Assembly: GCF_003610405.1 (NCBI RefSeq)
Contig: NZ_RAQC01000001.1
Coordinates: 806,001 to 870,000, forward strand
DNA length: 64,000 bases
From: Microbacterium sp. AG238
GTDB lineage: Bacteria; Actinomycetota; Actinomycetes; Actinomycetales; Microbacteriaceae
Direction: 5' to 3'
Under the pieces are notes generated by a model. The model saw only the letters and a program-made list of their open reading frames with translations, did no database searches and was not told where the DNA came from. A program made the position numbers and the translations under genes. Shown piece after piece: positions 8,967 through 17,601 of the stretch; within the stretch, counting starts at the first letter, position 1, and each line of letters opens with the position of its first letter.

Positions 8967-9005
8967 ATGCGTGCTCGGCGACTACGAAAGCACCCCCGGG
9001 CGTGA
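8967..9005 (+). CDS. Putative 12-codon upstream ORF (leader peptide)
   Basis: Encodes MRARRLRKHPRA, five Arg plus Lys and His in 12 residues. A TACGCT -10-like hexamer at 8955-8960 stands 6 nt before the ATG, the same geometry as leaderless starts elsewhere in this window. Its TGA (9003-9005) overlaps the GTG start of the amidotransferase as GTGA, so translation of the leader could deliver ribosomes to the downstream gene. It is short enough to be accidental. Confidence 0.4.
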   Translation: MRARRLRKHPRA

Positions 9006-9733
9006 AACCGTTCGTGCTGCTCGCGACCCGCGCCGAGGACGTCCCCGCCGATGAGGAGTACGAGCTCTTCCTCCGTCACACGGGGCTCGAGCCTGCATCG
9101 CTCCGCCGCGTGCGCCTCGAGGCGGGCCCGATGCCGGAGATCGACCTCGACGACATCTCGGGCATCTTCGTCGGCGGCGGCCCGTTCAACGCGTCCGATC
9201 CGTGGGAGCAGAAATCCCTCGTGCAGCGCCGCGTCGAGGCGGAGTTCTCGAACCTGCTGGCACGGGTCATCGCGCACGACAGCCCGTTCCTCGGCGCCTG
9301 CTACGGCATCGGCACCGTGGGTGCGTTCCTCGGTGCCACGATCGACCGCCGGTTCGGCGAGCCGATCAGCGTCGTCGACGTCGAGCTGACGGACGCCGGG
9401 CGGCGCGATCCGCTCCTGGCCGGGATGCCGCCGACGTTCCCCGCGTTCGTCGGACACAAGGAAGCGATCTCGGCGCTCCCCTCACGCGCCGTGCTGCTCG
9501 CTTCCTCGGCCGGATGCCCGGTACAGATGTTCCGGGTGGGCGAGAACGTCTACGCGACGCAGTTCCACCCCGAGCTCGACCTCGAGGGCATCACGACCCG
9601 CATCCACGCCTACGCCGGCTACGGATACTTCGCTCCCGACGAGCTCGACCTGACGCTCTCCGCGGTGCGCCGCAGCCCGGTCACGCACACGGGTTCGATC
9701 CTCAGCGCGTTCGTCGAGCGCTACGCGCGGTAG
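9002..9733 (+). CDS. Class I glutamine amidotransferase-like protein
   Basis: 243 aa from GTG 9002 (protein start VKPFVLLATRAEDVPADEE). The GATase1 fold shows the oxyanion strand GIFVGGGPFNASDP, the nucleophile elbow FLGACYGIGTVGAFLG with Cys, and the His-Glu half of the triad in ATQFHPELDLEGI. It is a free-standing amidotransferase (no synthetase domain), so it may hydrolyse gamma-glutamyl compounds or serve a separate partner. The start was chosen because the frame upstream has only a TTG, while a uORF ends in a GTGA overlap here. Ends one base from the convergent YihY gene. Confidence 0.85.
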   Translation: MKPFVLLATRAEDVPADEEYELFLRHTGLEPASLRRVRLEAGPMPEIDLDDISGIFVGGGPFNASDPWEQKSLVQRRVEAEFSNLLARVIAHDSPFLGACYGIGTVGAFLGATIDRRFGEPISVVDVELTDAGRRDPLLAGMPPTFPAFVGHKEAISALPSRAVLLASSAGCPVQMFRVGENVYATQFHPELDLEGITTRIHAYAGYGYFAPDELDLTLSAVRRSPVTHTGSILSAFVERYAR

Positions 9734-9734
9734 A

Positions 9735-10748
9735 TCAGGCGCCCGCTTTCGCGCGCTCCTCGGCCTCGAGCTCGCGGGCCTTGTCGAGCTCGCGGGCGGC
9801 GGCGGAGACGGCATCCTCGGCACGCTGCACGCGACGCTGCAGGAACGTCGTGGCACCGAAGCGCGACCGGACGCGGTCCTCCTCTTCGCGCACACCCGTG
9901 ACGATGTACGCCGTGGCGATGAGGATGACCTGCGACGACAGGTTGAGCCACAGCAGCAGCGCGATGAGCGAGGCGAATGACGCCAGCAGCGGGTTCGAGG
10001 TCGCTCCGCCGACGAACAGTCCCGACAGCTGCTGCAGCACCGTCAGCCCGGCGGCACCGAGGAGTGCGCCGCTCCAGAGCGCGTGCTTGCGCACCTTCAC
10101 GCCGGATAGGACTCGGAACAGAACCGCCACGACGACGGCGTCGAGAGCGAACACCACCACCAACGACACGGCCCAGCCGCCGAACTGCACGAGCGGGTTG
10201 TCATCGGCGAAGCCGAGGAGATCGGCGAGCAGTCCGACCCCGGCCGTCCCGAGGAACGTGACGCCCGCGGCGGCGATGAGGGCGCCGCCGATGCCGATCG
10301 CGAGAGCGAGGTTGCGGAGCATCACCCAGACGAACAGCACATCGTCGGTCGTCTGGTCGGCGATGGCACGCATGGCGGTGCGGAGCGATCCGATCGCGCC
10401 GATCGCAGCGCCGACGAGACCGACGGTCGCGATGATGCCCGCGATGGTGAGCCCGGCGGGCGCCTGGATGTCGTCGAGCTTGATGAGACCGTCCTCTCCA
10501 ACGAGTCCGGGGATGACCCGATTGACGGCGTCGATGAGGGTCTGCCAAGCGACGGGATCGCCGGCGAGCCAGAGCGCCGCGACCGAGAACCCCAGAAGGA
10601 CACCGGCGAAGACGCTGAACAGGGTGCGGTACGTGACGCTGTCGGCGAGAACCGGTCCACGGTGCTCGCTGTACAGCAGGAACGCGCGCACCGGTTTGCG
10701 CTGCAGCGCCCACGCGATCGAGCGGGAGACGAAGGTGGACTCGGCCAT
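9735..10748 (-). CDS. YihY/BrkB-family inner membrane protein
   Basis: 337-aa polytopic protein with about six TM segments, for example SVFAGVLLGFSVAALWLAG, LTIAGIIATVGLVGAAIGAI, LALAIGIGGALIAAAGVTFL and VILIATAYIVTGV, with the conserved GAxLGAAGLTVLQQLSGLF loop and NPLLASFASLIALLLWLNLS near the end, typical of YihY/UPF0761. The family was once called RNase BN or BrkB, but no nuclease residues are evident. The C-terminal cytoplasmic tail is charged (AARELDKARELEAEERAKA) and likely coiled. Role unknown. Confidence 0.88.
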   Translation of the reverse strand: MAESTFVSRSIAWALQRKPVRAFLLYSEHRGPVLADSVTYRTLFSVFAGVLLGFSVAALWLAGDPVAWQTLIDAVNRVIPGLVGEDGLIKLDDIQAPAGLTIAGIIATVGLVGAAIGAIGSLRTAMRAIADQTTDDVLFVWVMLRNLALAIGIGGALIAAAGVTFLGTAGVGLLADLLGFADDNPLVQFGGWAVSLVVVFALDAVVVAVLFRVLSGVKVRKHALWSGALLGAAGLTVLQQLSGLFVGGATSNPLLASFASLIALLLWLNLSSQVILIATAYIVTGVREEEDRVRSRFGATTFLQRRVQRAEDAVSAAARELDKARELEAEERAKAGA

Positions 10749-10799
10749 GCCGCCACGATAGCGCGGCGCTCGCCCCGGCCCCCGTGCCCTTGACAGGCC

Positions 10800-11279
10800 T
10801 CATGTCCCGGCCCAGACGCCCCCGGCCACCGCCCACGCACCGAGGAGCATGAAGGGCCCGAACGGGATCCGTGTACGCCGACCGCCGCGCCGGGCGAGAA
10901 TCACGACGACGGCGACGATTCCGCCCGTCACGAACCCCAGCGCGGTCGCGAGAAGCGGTGCCCGCCAGCCGAGCGGCCCCAAGAAGAGCCCGATCGCGGC
11001 TGCGAGCTTGACGTCTCCCCCGCCCATCCCGCCACCGCTGAGATGCAGGAGGTAGTACAGGACGAACAGCACCGCCCCCGCGACGACCGCTTCGACGATC
11101 GGCCGGATCGAACCCCGTTCGATGGCGGAGAGCACCGCGATGCCCGCAGCCGCGCCGGCCAATGCGATGACGAGCCGGTTCGGCAGCCGATGCGTCGCGA
11201 TATCGACGACCGTGAGCGCGATGCTCAGCGCTGCGCAGACAGCCACCAGCACGATCATCGCCGACGACAGCGGGGTCAC
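10800..11279 (-). CDS. Short prepilin peptidase (A24 family, CpaA/TadV-like)
   Basis: 159-aa aspartyl membrane protease. The two catalytic Asp motifs are visible: DIATHRLPNRL after the first TM helix and the GGGMGGGDVKLAAAIGLFLG loop (GxGD). It lacks the N-terminal methyltransferase domain of PilD, so it resembles TadV/CpaA peptidases that mature Flp-type pilins. GTG start at 11279 overlaps the stop of the DUF1905 gene by GTGA. No pilin, tad or type II secretion gene lies in the window, so substrates must be elsewhere. Confidence 0.87.
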   Translation of the reverse strand: MTPLSSAMIVLVAVCAALSIALTVVDIATHRLPNRLVIALAGAAAGIAVLSAIERGSIRPIVEAVVAGAVLFVLYYLLHLSGGGMGGGDVKLAAAIGLFLGPLGWRAPLLATALGFVTGGIVAVVVILARRGGRRTRIPFGPFMLLGAWAVAGGVWAGT

Positions 11280-11572
11280 GCGTCGAGGACCTCGAGCATC
11301 ACCCGGACGATGTCGTCGGATCCGATGGACTCGGCGCGACGGATCGCCTGCTTCAGCGGCAGGACAAAACCGCCGCGCGCGGCATCCGGGAAGATCGACG
11401 TCTGCCACGTCGACCCGCCGATCGTCGCGCGCACCCGTACGGATCCGAACCCCCGTGGCATCCGCGGGATCTCGCGGATATCGGCACTGGGCTCGTCGGG
11501 CACGGCCGCGAAGTACCACGCCTGGGTGCGGGCCTCCCAGCGGAAGACCTCCGCGTCGAACTCCATCTTCAC
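11276..11572 (-). CDS. DUF1905 domain protein
   Basis: 98-aa protein with the pattern of DUF1905: WYFAAVP near the start, GFGSVRVRATIGGSTWQTSI in the middle, then FPDAARGGFVLPLKQAIRRA and a final SDDIVRVMLEVLDA. The family is a small beta-barrel fold of unknown function, sometimes fused to YdeI-like domains. Translationally coupled to the downstream prepilin peptidase by overlap, though a functional link is not obvious. Confidence 0.85.
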   Translation of the reverse strand: MKMEFDAEVFRWEARTQAWYFAAVPDEPSADIREIPRMPRGFGSVRVRATIGGSTWQTSIFPDAARGGFVLPLKQAIRRAESIGSDDIVRVMLEVLDA

Positions 11573-11632
11573 GCGATCAGCGTAGGCCGTCTCGCGCGCA
11601 CGGTGTCGCGGGCGTCCACAGGCGCGCCACGG

Positions 11633-12544
11633 CTACGGCTGGATCATGACCGGGGTCCCGGGCGGCAGCTGGGCGAGGCGGTCGACCGCGGGCCCGTCGA
11701 GGTAGATGCAGCCGAACGAGGTGGCGCCCTCGCGCATCCGGTAGTAGTGGAAGGCCGTCACGGCCACGTCTCCCTCGTCGAACCCCGCCATCACGGGTGA
11801 CTGCACCCCCAGGTAGACCATCGGATGCCCCTGGGTGTACCGGAATTCCGGGACGACCGTGGTCCACATGACGAAGGTCCGTCCGGTCGGAGTCGGCGTC
11901 GACGGCTTTCCCCACGCGAACTGGTCAGACACGCGTTCACGTCCGGCCGCGCTGACGATGTCGATCGTGTTCGCCGCGAGATGCACCTCGACGTACTGCG
12001 CGGTCGTGGTCAGCTCGACGTCGGCGGCGCGCAGCCACCCCACGGTCTGGCCGCCGTTCCCCTCGGGAGGCACGCCCTGCCGCCCGGGCAGGAGCACCTT
12101 CACCCAGTCGGCCTGCGCTTGCACGACGGGCACTGTTGTGCCGCCGTAGTGGTGGTCGCGCGGGAGCTGACCGACGGGCTGCGCCGTGGGGTCGGCGAAC
12201 ACCGGCGCCCCCGCGCCCAGCGGTCGCGCGAGCACCGAAGTGACCGACCCCATCGGATCGTCGTCGACGGGCACCGCCGAGTTCACCGAACGCACGTCGA
12301 TCAACGGGAGCGTCGAGATGTCGTACGCGTTGTCGTTGCGGGCATAGGGCGCCGGCGCGGCATCCGCCGCTCGCTCCGCGGACGGCGTCGACGGCGTCGC
12401 GTCCGAGACGACGGCGGCCGGGGTGTCCGAGCCACGGAGGGCCGCCAGGTCGCGAAGCGGGGCGAGCGCCCAGAAGGCCGACACCGCGAGGGCCCCGACC
12501 GCGACCACGGCCACGAAGGCTGCGGGATGCGGTCGTCGGGTCAT
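11633..12544 (-). CDS. Exported L,D-transpeptidase (YkuD)
   Basis: 303 aa from ATG 12544 (a further in-frame ATG at 12574 lacks a better signal). An N-terminal membrane anchor (FVAVVAVGALAVSAFWALAP) precedes an Ala/Ser/Asp-rich stalk, an SH3-like segment around VPVVQAQADWVKVLLPGRQG, and a C-terminal YkuD domain with MVYLGVQSP and the catalytic HYYRMREGATSFGCIYLDGP, where His and the SxGC Cys are the active site. It would make 3-3 peptidoglycan cross-links or attach proteins to the wall, outside the membrane. Single gene. Confidence 0.92.
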   Translation of the reverse strand: MTRRPHPAAFVAVVAVGALAVSAFWALAPLRDLAALRGSDTPAAVVSDATPSTPSAERAADAAPAPYARNDNAYDISTLPLIDVRSVNSAVPVDDDPMGSVTSVLARPLGAGAPVFADPTAQPVGQLPRDHHYGGTTVPVVQAQADWVKVLLPGRQGVPPEGNGGQTVGWLRAADVELTTTAQYVEVHLAANTIDIVSAAGRERVSDQFAWGKPSTPTPTGRTFVMWTTVVPEFRYTQGHPMVYLGVQSPVMAGFDEGDVAVTAFHYYRMREGATSFGCIYLDGPAVDRLAQLPPGTPVMIQP

Positions 12545-12593
12545 ACGCCCATGCTCGGCCGCGCGCGGCCGCAATGCAAGAGAGGGACGCCGG

Positions 12594-13586
12594 TCACCAC
12601 TGGGGGTGGATGTCGGCCCGCAGCAGCTCGTCGTAGACGTCGACGACCGCGTCGGCGAAAGCCGTCAGATCGGCGCCGTCGTCGAGGAGGTCCCCCGCAG
12701 CAGCGTTGGCTCGTGCCTGCTCGGTCGTGCGGGCTCCCGGGATGACGCTCGTGACGCCCGGCCGCGAGGCGATCCACGCCAGCGTCGCCGCCGGCAGGGT
12801 GACGCCCTCGGGAAGAGCGGCCGCGAGCCTGCGCGCGGCCGCCAGGCCGGTCTCGAAGTCCACGCCGGAGAAGGTCTCGCCGCGGTCGAAGGCCTCGCCG
12901 TTGCGGTTGTAGGAACGGTGGTCGTCAGCTGCGAACTCGGTCTTCTCGGTGTAACGACCGCTCAGCAGGCCCGACGCCAGGGGGACGCGCGCGAAGATCG
13001 CGACGCCGGCCGCTTCAGCCGCCGGGAGCACCTCGTCGAGCGGCTTCAGCCGGAAGGGATTGACGATGATCTGGACGTTCGAGACGTTCGGCCGCGCGAT
13101 CGCCGCGAGCGCCTGCGCGGTGGTCTCGACCGAGACTCCGTAGGCCGCGATCGCCCCGTCGGCAACGAGCTCGTCGAGCGCGTCGTACGTCTCGTCGGAT
13201 TCGATGACGGCTGAGGGCGGGCAGTGCAGCTGCACGAGGTCGAGGGTGTCGACACCCAGGTTGCGGCGCGACCGATCGGTCCAGGCACGGAAGTTCTCGC
13301 GCGTGTAGTTCTCGGGCAGCTGCGCCTCACGCCGGCCCATCTTGGTGGCCACGGTGATCCCATGCCCGGGACGAGCGGCGAGGAACCGGCCGATGGTGCT
13401 CTCGCTGCGTCCATCGCCGTAGACGTCGGCGGTGTCGAAGAGCGTGACGCCGGCGTCGGCCGACGCGGCCAGGACGGCCAGAGCCTGGTCGTCGTCGACC
13501 TCGCCCCAATCCGCGCCGAGCTGCCAGGTGCCCAGGCCGATGGCCGACACGGAACGGGAGGTCGAAGCGAGGCTGCGCTGCTGCAT
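12594..13586 (-). CDS. Aldo/keto reductase
   Basis: 330-aa NADPH-dependent oxidoreductase. The catalytic tetrad is visible: Asp and Tyr in LFDTADVYGDGRSES, Lys in VATKMGRRE and His in LVQLHCPPS. The C-terminal cofactor segment VTSVIPGARTTEQARANAAA is typical of the AKR11/12-like general reductases. Substrate unknown. It lies downstream of adhE behind a terminator, so it is probably transcribed separately. Confidence 0.93.
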   Translation of the reverse strand: MQQRSLASTSRSVSAIGLGTWQLGADWGEVDDDQALAVLAASADAGVTLFDTADVYGDGRSESTIGRFLAARPGHGITVATKMGRREAQLPENYTRENFRAWTDRSRRNLGVDTLDLVQLHCPPSAVIESDETYDALDELVADGAIAAYGVSVETTAQALAAIARPNVSNVQIIVNPFRLKPLDEVLPAAEAAGVAIFARVPLASGLLSGRYTEKTEFAADDHRSYNRNGEAFDRGETFSGVDFETGLAAARRLAAALPEGVTLPAATLAWIASRPGVTSVIPGARTTEQARANAAAGDLLDDGADLTAFADAVVDVYDELLRADIHPQW

Positions 13587-13599
13587 GGCTACAGCGTAG

Positions 13600-13633
13600 G
13601 CGCAGGGCCGGACCTCTCGGCCCGGCCCTGCGC
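13600..13633 (-). terminator. Terminator after adhE
   Basis: Perfect 12-bp arms gcgcagggccgg / ccggccctgcgc with a 10-nt loop, located between the adhE stop and the aldo/keto reductase start. Confidence 0.7.
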
Positions 13634-13647
13634 TCCCTGGCTCGTCG

Positions 13648-16392
13648 TCAGCCGCCGTGCGCCGCCTTAGCCTTGCCGGCGCTCTTCTTGCCCGGCGCTA
13701 CCGGCGCGTCCGTGCCCGTGGGTGTCACCGTGAGGGCGTCGGCGGCGACGACGGCCGCGGCGCGGGTGGCGCGCACCTCGGCGAACGAGGTGCCGTAGTA
13801 CGCGGCCTCCATGAGCGTCTTCATGTCGTCGATCATCGGCATCCGGGGGTTCGCCGGCGCGCATTGGTCCTCGTACGCGGCCATCGCGAGGCTGTGCAGG
13901 TTGTCCAGGAAGCGGGCCTCGTCGACCCCCTGCGCCTGGAACGACCGCTCGATGCCGACGCGGTCGCGCAGCTCCTCCACGGCACGCGCGTAGCTCTCGA
14001 CCCCTTCTTCCGGCGTCGCGGCGGGGAGCCCGAGGTGCTGCGCGATCTGCTGGAACCGTTCGGGCGCGATGTAGCGCTCGTACTTGGGCCAGCTCGTGAG
14101 CTTCGTCGGGACCGTGCCGTTGTAGCGGATGACGTGGGGCAGGTAGACGGCGTTGGTCCGCCCGTGCACCAGCTTGTACGTCGCGCCCGTCACATGGGCC
14201 ATCGCGTGCACGATCCCCAGGAACGCGTTGCCGAAGGCCATTCCCGAGATGGATGCGGCGTTGTGCATCTTCTCGCGAGCCTTCCGGTCGGCGCCGTCGG
14301 TCGAACCCGGCCGGGCGTTCGTGCTGCGTTCGATGTTCTCGAAGATCAGCTTGATCGCGTGGAGGCACAGCCCGTCGGTGTAGTCGTTCGCGTACACCGA
14401 CACGTAGGCCTCGGTTGCGTGGGTCAGCGCGTCGAAGCCGGCGTCGGCCACGAGGAATCCGGGCAGCACGCGCGTCAGCTCGGGATCGATGATGGCGACG
14501 GACGGCGTCAGCGCGTAATCGGCCAGCGGGTACTTCATCCCCGTGACGTCGTCGGTGATCACGGCGAACGGAGTCATCTCCGAGCCGGTGCCCGATGTGG
14601 TGGGAACGCAGACGAGCTTGGCCTTCTTGCCCATCTCGGGAAAGGTGAAGGCGCGCTTGCGGACATCGAAGAACTTCTCGCGCATGTCGGAAAACTCGAT
14701 CTCGGGGTTCTCGTACAGCAGCCACATGACCTTGGCGGCATCCATAGGTGAGCCGCCGCCGAGCGCGATGATCGTGTCGGGCTGGAACTGGCGCAGCTGT
14801 TCGGCGCCCGCGACGACCTCCGACACCTTCGGCTCGGGACGCACCTGGTTCAGCAGCTGCACCTGCACACGGTTCTCGCGACGGTTCAGGACATCGGTGA
14901 TGCGGTCCACGTAGCCGAGCGAGGTCATCGTCTCGTCGGTGATGATGCTGACGCGCTCGACGCCTCTCATGTCGGCGAGATACCGGATCGCGTGCGGCTC
15001 GAAGTACGTCTTCGCCGGGATCTTGAACCATTGCAGGTTGTTGTTGCGCCGACCGACGCGCTTGACGTTCACGAGGTTCACCGCCGAGACGTTGTTGGAT
15101 ACGGAGTTGTGCCCGTACGAACCGCACCCGAGGGTCAGCGAGGGCAGGAAGGCGTTGTAGATGTCGCCGATGCCGCCCAGGGCGGACGGCGAGTTCTCGA
15201 TGATGCGGACCGCTTTGACGACCTCGGCGAAACGAGCGACGACCTCGGCGTCGTTCGAGTGGATGGCGCCGGAGTGGCCGAGTCCGTCGAAGGCCACCAT
15301 CTGCCGCGCGAGCTCGATGCCCTCCTCGGGGGTCGCGGCGCGCAGCACCGCCAGGACCGGGGCGAGCTTCTCACGGGTCAACGGTTCGTGCGGACCGACT
15401 CCCGCGACATCGGCGAGGAGGATCGAGGTGTCCGCAGGCACCGCGAAGCCCGCCTGTTCGGCGATCCAGACCGGCGACTGGCCCACCACGCGCGCGTTGA
15501 GCTTCGCCTCGCCGCAGTTCGCGCTGTCGGCGGTGACGCCGAAGATGAACTCCTCGAGCATCGCCTTCTCTGCGGCGCTCACCCGGTACGCGTGCAGGCG
15601 GGCGAACTCCGCCAGCGCCTCGTCGGCGACGGGCTCGTCGAGGATGACCGCCTGCTCGCTGGCGCAGACCATGCCCATGTCGAACGACTTCGACAGCACG
15701 ATGTCGTTGACGGCCCGGCCGACGTCGGCGGTGCGCTCGATGAACGCGGGCACGTTGCCGGCGCCGACGCCGAGCGCCGGCTTTCCGCACGAGTACGCGG
15801 CACGCACCATGGCGTTGCCGCCGGTGGCGAGGATGAGAGCGACGCCCGGGTGGTTCATGAGCTCGCCGGATGCCTCCATCGAGGGTTCGTCGATCCACTG
15901 GATGCAGTCGGCGGGCGCCCCGGCGGCCACCGCGGCGTCTCGGACGATGCGGGCGGCTTCAGACGAGCAGCGCTGAGCGGACGGATGGAATCCGAAAACG
16001 ATCGGATTGCGGGTCTTGAGGGCGATGAGCGACTTGAAGATCGCGGTCGAGGTCGGGTTGGTCACCGGCGTCAGCGCGCAGATCACCCCGACGGGATCCG
16101 CGATCTCGGTGATCCCCGTGAGCTCGTCGTGCGCGATGACGCCGACGGTCTTCTGGTCGATGATCGAGTGCGTGACGTGTTCGCAGGCGAACATGTTCTT
16201 CACGGCCTTGTCCTCGAACAGGCCGCGCCCGGTCTCCTCGACCGCCATGACGGCGAGGTCGCCGTGGTGGTGCAGCGCCGCGACCGACGCCTTGCGGACG
16301 ATGTGATCGATCTGTTCCTGGGTGAAATGCGCGTACTCGTCGAGGGCACGCTGTGCCCGGGTGACGAGGGCGTCGACGGCGATGGACATCAT
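13648..16392 (-). CDS. adhE: Bifunctional acetaldehyde-CoA/alcohol dehydrogenase
   Basis: 914 aa. The N-terminal aldehyde dehydrogenase half has CALTPVTNPTSTAIFKSLIA and the catalytic Cys in DMGMVCASEQAVI. The C-terminal Fe-dependent alcohol dehydrogenase half has DTIIALGGGSPMDAAKVMWL, the metal-binding AGFDALTHATEAYVS and LGIVHAMAHVTGATYKLVHG. It converts acetyl-CoA to ethanol with two NADH, reoxidising NADH under oxygen limitation; the protein normally forms spirosomes (family knowledge). The C-terminus adds a Lys/Ala-rich tail (PGKKSAGKAKAAHGG). An FadR-type palindrome lies 86 nt upstream of the start. Confidence 0.96.
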   Translation of the reverse strand: MMSIAVDALVTRAQRALDEYAHFTQEQIDHIVRKASVAALHHHGDLAVMAVEETGRGLFEDKAVKNMFACEHVTHSIIDQKTVGVIAHDELTGITEIADPVGVICALTPVTNPTSTAIFKSLIALKTRNPIVFGFHPSAQRCSSEAARIVRDAAVAAGAPADCIQWIDEPSMEASGELMNHPGVALILATGGNAMVRAAYSCGKPALGVGAGNVPAFIERTADVGRAVNDIVLSKSFDMGMVCASEQAVILDEPVADEALAEFARLHAYRVSAAEKAMLEEFIFGVTADSANCGEAKLNARVVGQSPVWIAEQAGFAVPADTSILLADVAGVGPHEPLTREKLAPVLAVLRAATPEEGIELARQMVAFDGLGHSGAIHSNDAEVVARFAEVVKAVRIIENSPSALGGIGDIYNAFLPSLTLGCGSYGHNSVSNNVSAVNLVNVKRVGRRNNNLQWFKIPAKTYFEPHAIRYLADMRGVERVSIITDETMTSLGYVDRITDVLNRRENRVQVQLLNQVRPEPKVSEVVAGAEQLRQFQPDTIIALGGGSPMDAAKVMWLLYENPEIEFSDMREKFFDVRKRAFTFPEMGKKAKLVCVPTTSGTGSEMTPFAVITDDVTGMKYPLADYALTPSVAIIDPELTRVLPGFLVADAGFDALTHATEAYVSVYANDYTDGLCLHAIKLIFENIERSTNARPGSTDGADRKAREKMHNAASISGMAFGNAFLGIVHAMAHVTGATYKLVHGRTNAVYLPHVIRYNGTVPTKLTSWPKYERYIAPERFQQIAQHLGLPAATPEEGVESYARAVEELRDRVGIERSFQAQGVDEARFLDNLHSLAMAAYEDQCAPANPRMPMIDDMKTLMEAAYYGTSFAEVRATRAAAVVAADALTVTPTGTDAPVAPGKKSAGKAKAAHGG

Positions 16393-16477
16393 GAGCCTTC
16401 CCGGCGCGGAAGGTGTCCGCGTCTGTGTCCGAATCCGGGATGGAGGGACCTCGACCCCGTGTCCTCAGTGTGACCTA

Positions 16478-16492
16478 TGTGGTCTGACCACA
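16478..16492. promoter_or_regulatory. FadR/GntR-type operator upstream of adhE
   Basis: Perfect palindrome TGTGGTC-T-GACCACA. It matches the TGGTnnGACCA core recognised by the FadR subfamily of GntR regulators (FadR, LldR, PdhR type; family knowledge). It lies between the divergent adhE and nrdI-like genes, 86 nt from the adhE start and 89 nt from the nrdI start. No GntR gene is in the window. Confidence 0.55.
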
Positions 16493-16580
16493 CCCGAGCC
16501 ACGGCCGGAACAAATCGAGACGATGAGTTCTCACGCTTCCCGCCTGCTCGGCGTGCCCGGGCGCGGAGCAGACTGGGCCC

Positions 16581-17027
16581 GTGCCGCACCTCCCGGTCTA
16601 CTTCCACTCTTCGAGCTCGAACCTGATCCGCCGCTTCGCGCAGCACCTGCACGCCACGGACGGCCGCCCGTTGCGCGATCTGTCCGATCGGGCGGTGCGA
16701 TCGAGTGAGGCGCCCGGCCCGTGGATTCTGCTCACCCCCTCGTACAAGGCCGGCAACGACGCGCACGCGACACTGCCGGCCACGGTTCGCGCGTTCCTGC
16801 GTTCACCCGTGAATCGCCGGCGCCTCGTCGGGATCATCGGCTCGGGCAATCGCAACTTCGGCGACCACTACCAGGCGGCGGCACGCGAGCTCGGGCGCGT
16901 ATCGGGACGGCCGGTCGTGTTCGAGTTCGAACTCGCCGGCACGCCGGAGGACGTCGCCGCGTGCGCTCGGATCCTCGCGGCTTTCGACGCGCGCTTCGCG
17001 AGCGGTCCCGGAGCGCACCAGGAGTGA
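16581..17027 (+). CDS. nrdI: NrdI-like flavodoxin
   Basis: 148 aa, GTG start. The sequence follows the NrdI pattern: VYFHSSSSNLIRRFAQHL (phosphate-binding loop for FMN), ILLTPSYKAGNDAHATLPATV, then GIIGSGNRNFGDHYQAAARE and VFEFELAGTPEDVAACARIL. NrdI supplies the oxidant that builds the Mn(III)2-Tyr cofactor of class Ib ribonucleotide reductase. The usual nrdE, nrdF and nrdH genes are not adjacent, and the sequence is divergent (for example SSSSN where SSxSENT is usual), so a related redox role cannot be excluded. Confidence 0.8.
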   Translation: MPHLPVYFHSSSSNLIRRFAQHLHATDGRPLRDLSDRAVRSSEAPGPWILLTPSYKAGNDAHATLPATVRAFLRSPVNRRRLVGIIGSGNRNFGDHYQAAARELGRVSGRPVVFEFELAGTPEDVAACARILAAFDARFASGPGAHQE

Positions 17028-17337
17028 GTCGGATTGCGTCATTCGACGACATTGCGCGACGGATCGCCCCACAGCCGCCGGAAATCGCGTAGCATTCGAG
17101 AGTCGGTGCGTCACGGCGCGCCTCTCCGTCGGTTCACTCCGACGTGCACTTCGTTTCATTCCGCCGTCGATCTCACGCACCCGGGCCATGCTCTCGGCCC
17201 CGTGACCGCACCTATCTGGTCCGGTCACCACCACCGGCGAGTGTCTGCTCGCCCCCACACACTCCGCAGCGGCTCAGCCGCAGCGGCATCCGGATCATCA
17301 CAGCGGTGGTCCCAGAACACAGAAGGAAAATGACGAC
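17028..17337 (+). promoter_or_regulatory. Long leader and promoter region of the cold-shock gene
   Basis: 310 nt with no convincing ORF. A TAGCAT -10-like hexamer at 17090-17095 would give a 5' UTR of about 235 nt, in keeping with the long, structured, cold-responsive leaders of cspA-type mRNAs. A Shine-Dalgarno aagga lies at 17323-17327, ahead of the ATG at 17338. Confidence 0.5.
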
Positions 17338-17541
17338 ATGGCCACTGGCACCGTCAAATGGTTCAACTCGGAGAAGGGGTTCGGCTTCATCGCTCCGGAC
17401 GACGGCACCGCGGACGTGTTCGCGCACTTCAGCGCCATCTCCGGCACTGGACACCGCAACCTGTTCGAGAACCAGAAGGTCGAGTTCGACGTGGAGCAGG
17501 GCCAGAAGGGCCTGCAGGCGACGAACATCCGCGCTCTCTGA
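17338..17541 (+). CDS. cspA: Cold-shock protein (CspA family)
   Basis: 67-aa single cold-shock domain with RNP1 KGFGFIAP and RNP2 DVFAHFSAI, plus the usual [14 protein letters not shown] start. It binds single-stranded RNA and DNA as an RNA chaperone. Full length for the family. Preceded by a long leader and followed by a hairpin terminator, so it is monocistronic. Confidence 0.97.
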   Translation: MATGTVKWFNSEKGFGFIAPDDGTADVFAHFSAISGTGHRNLFENQKVEFDVEQGQKGLQATNIRAL

Positions 17542-17555
17542 GCGTTCGACGCAGT

Positions 17556-17587
17556 GAAGGGGTCGGCCCGATCGGGCCGGCCCCTTC
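17556..17587 (+). terminator. Terminator of cold-shock gene
   Basis: gaaggggtcggccc / gggccggccccttc arms with a GATC loop and one mismatch, 14 nt after the stop codon. It also faces the convergent end of the ABC ATPase gene. Confidence 0.8.
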
Positions 17588-17601
17588 CGCGTTCCCGGGC
17601 G

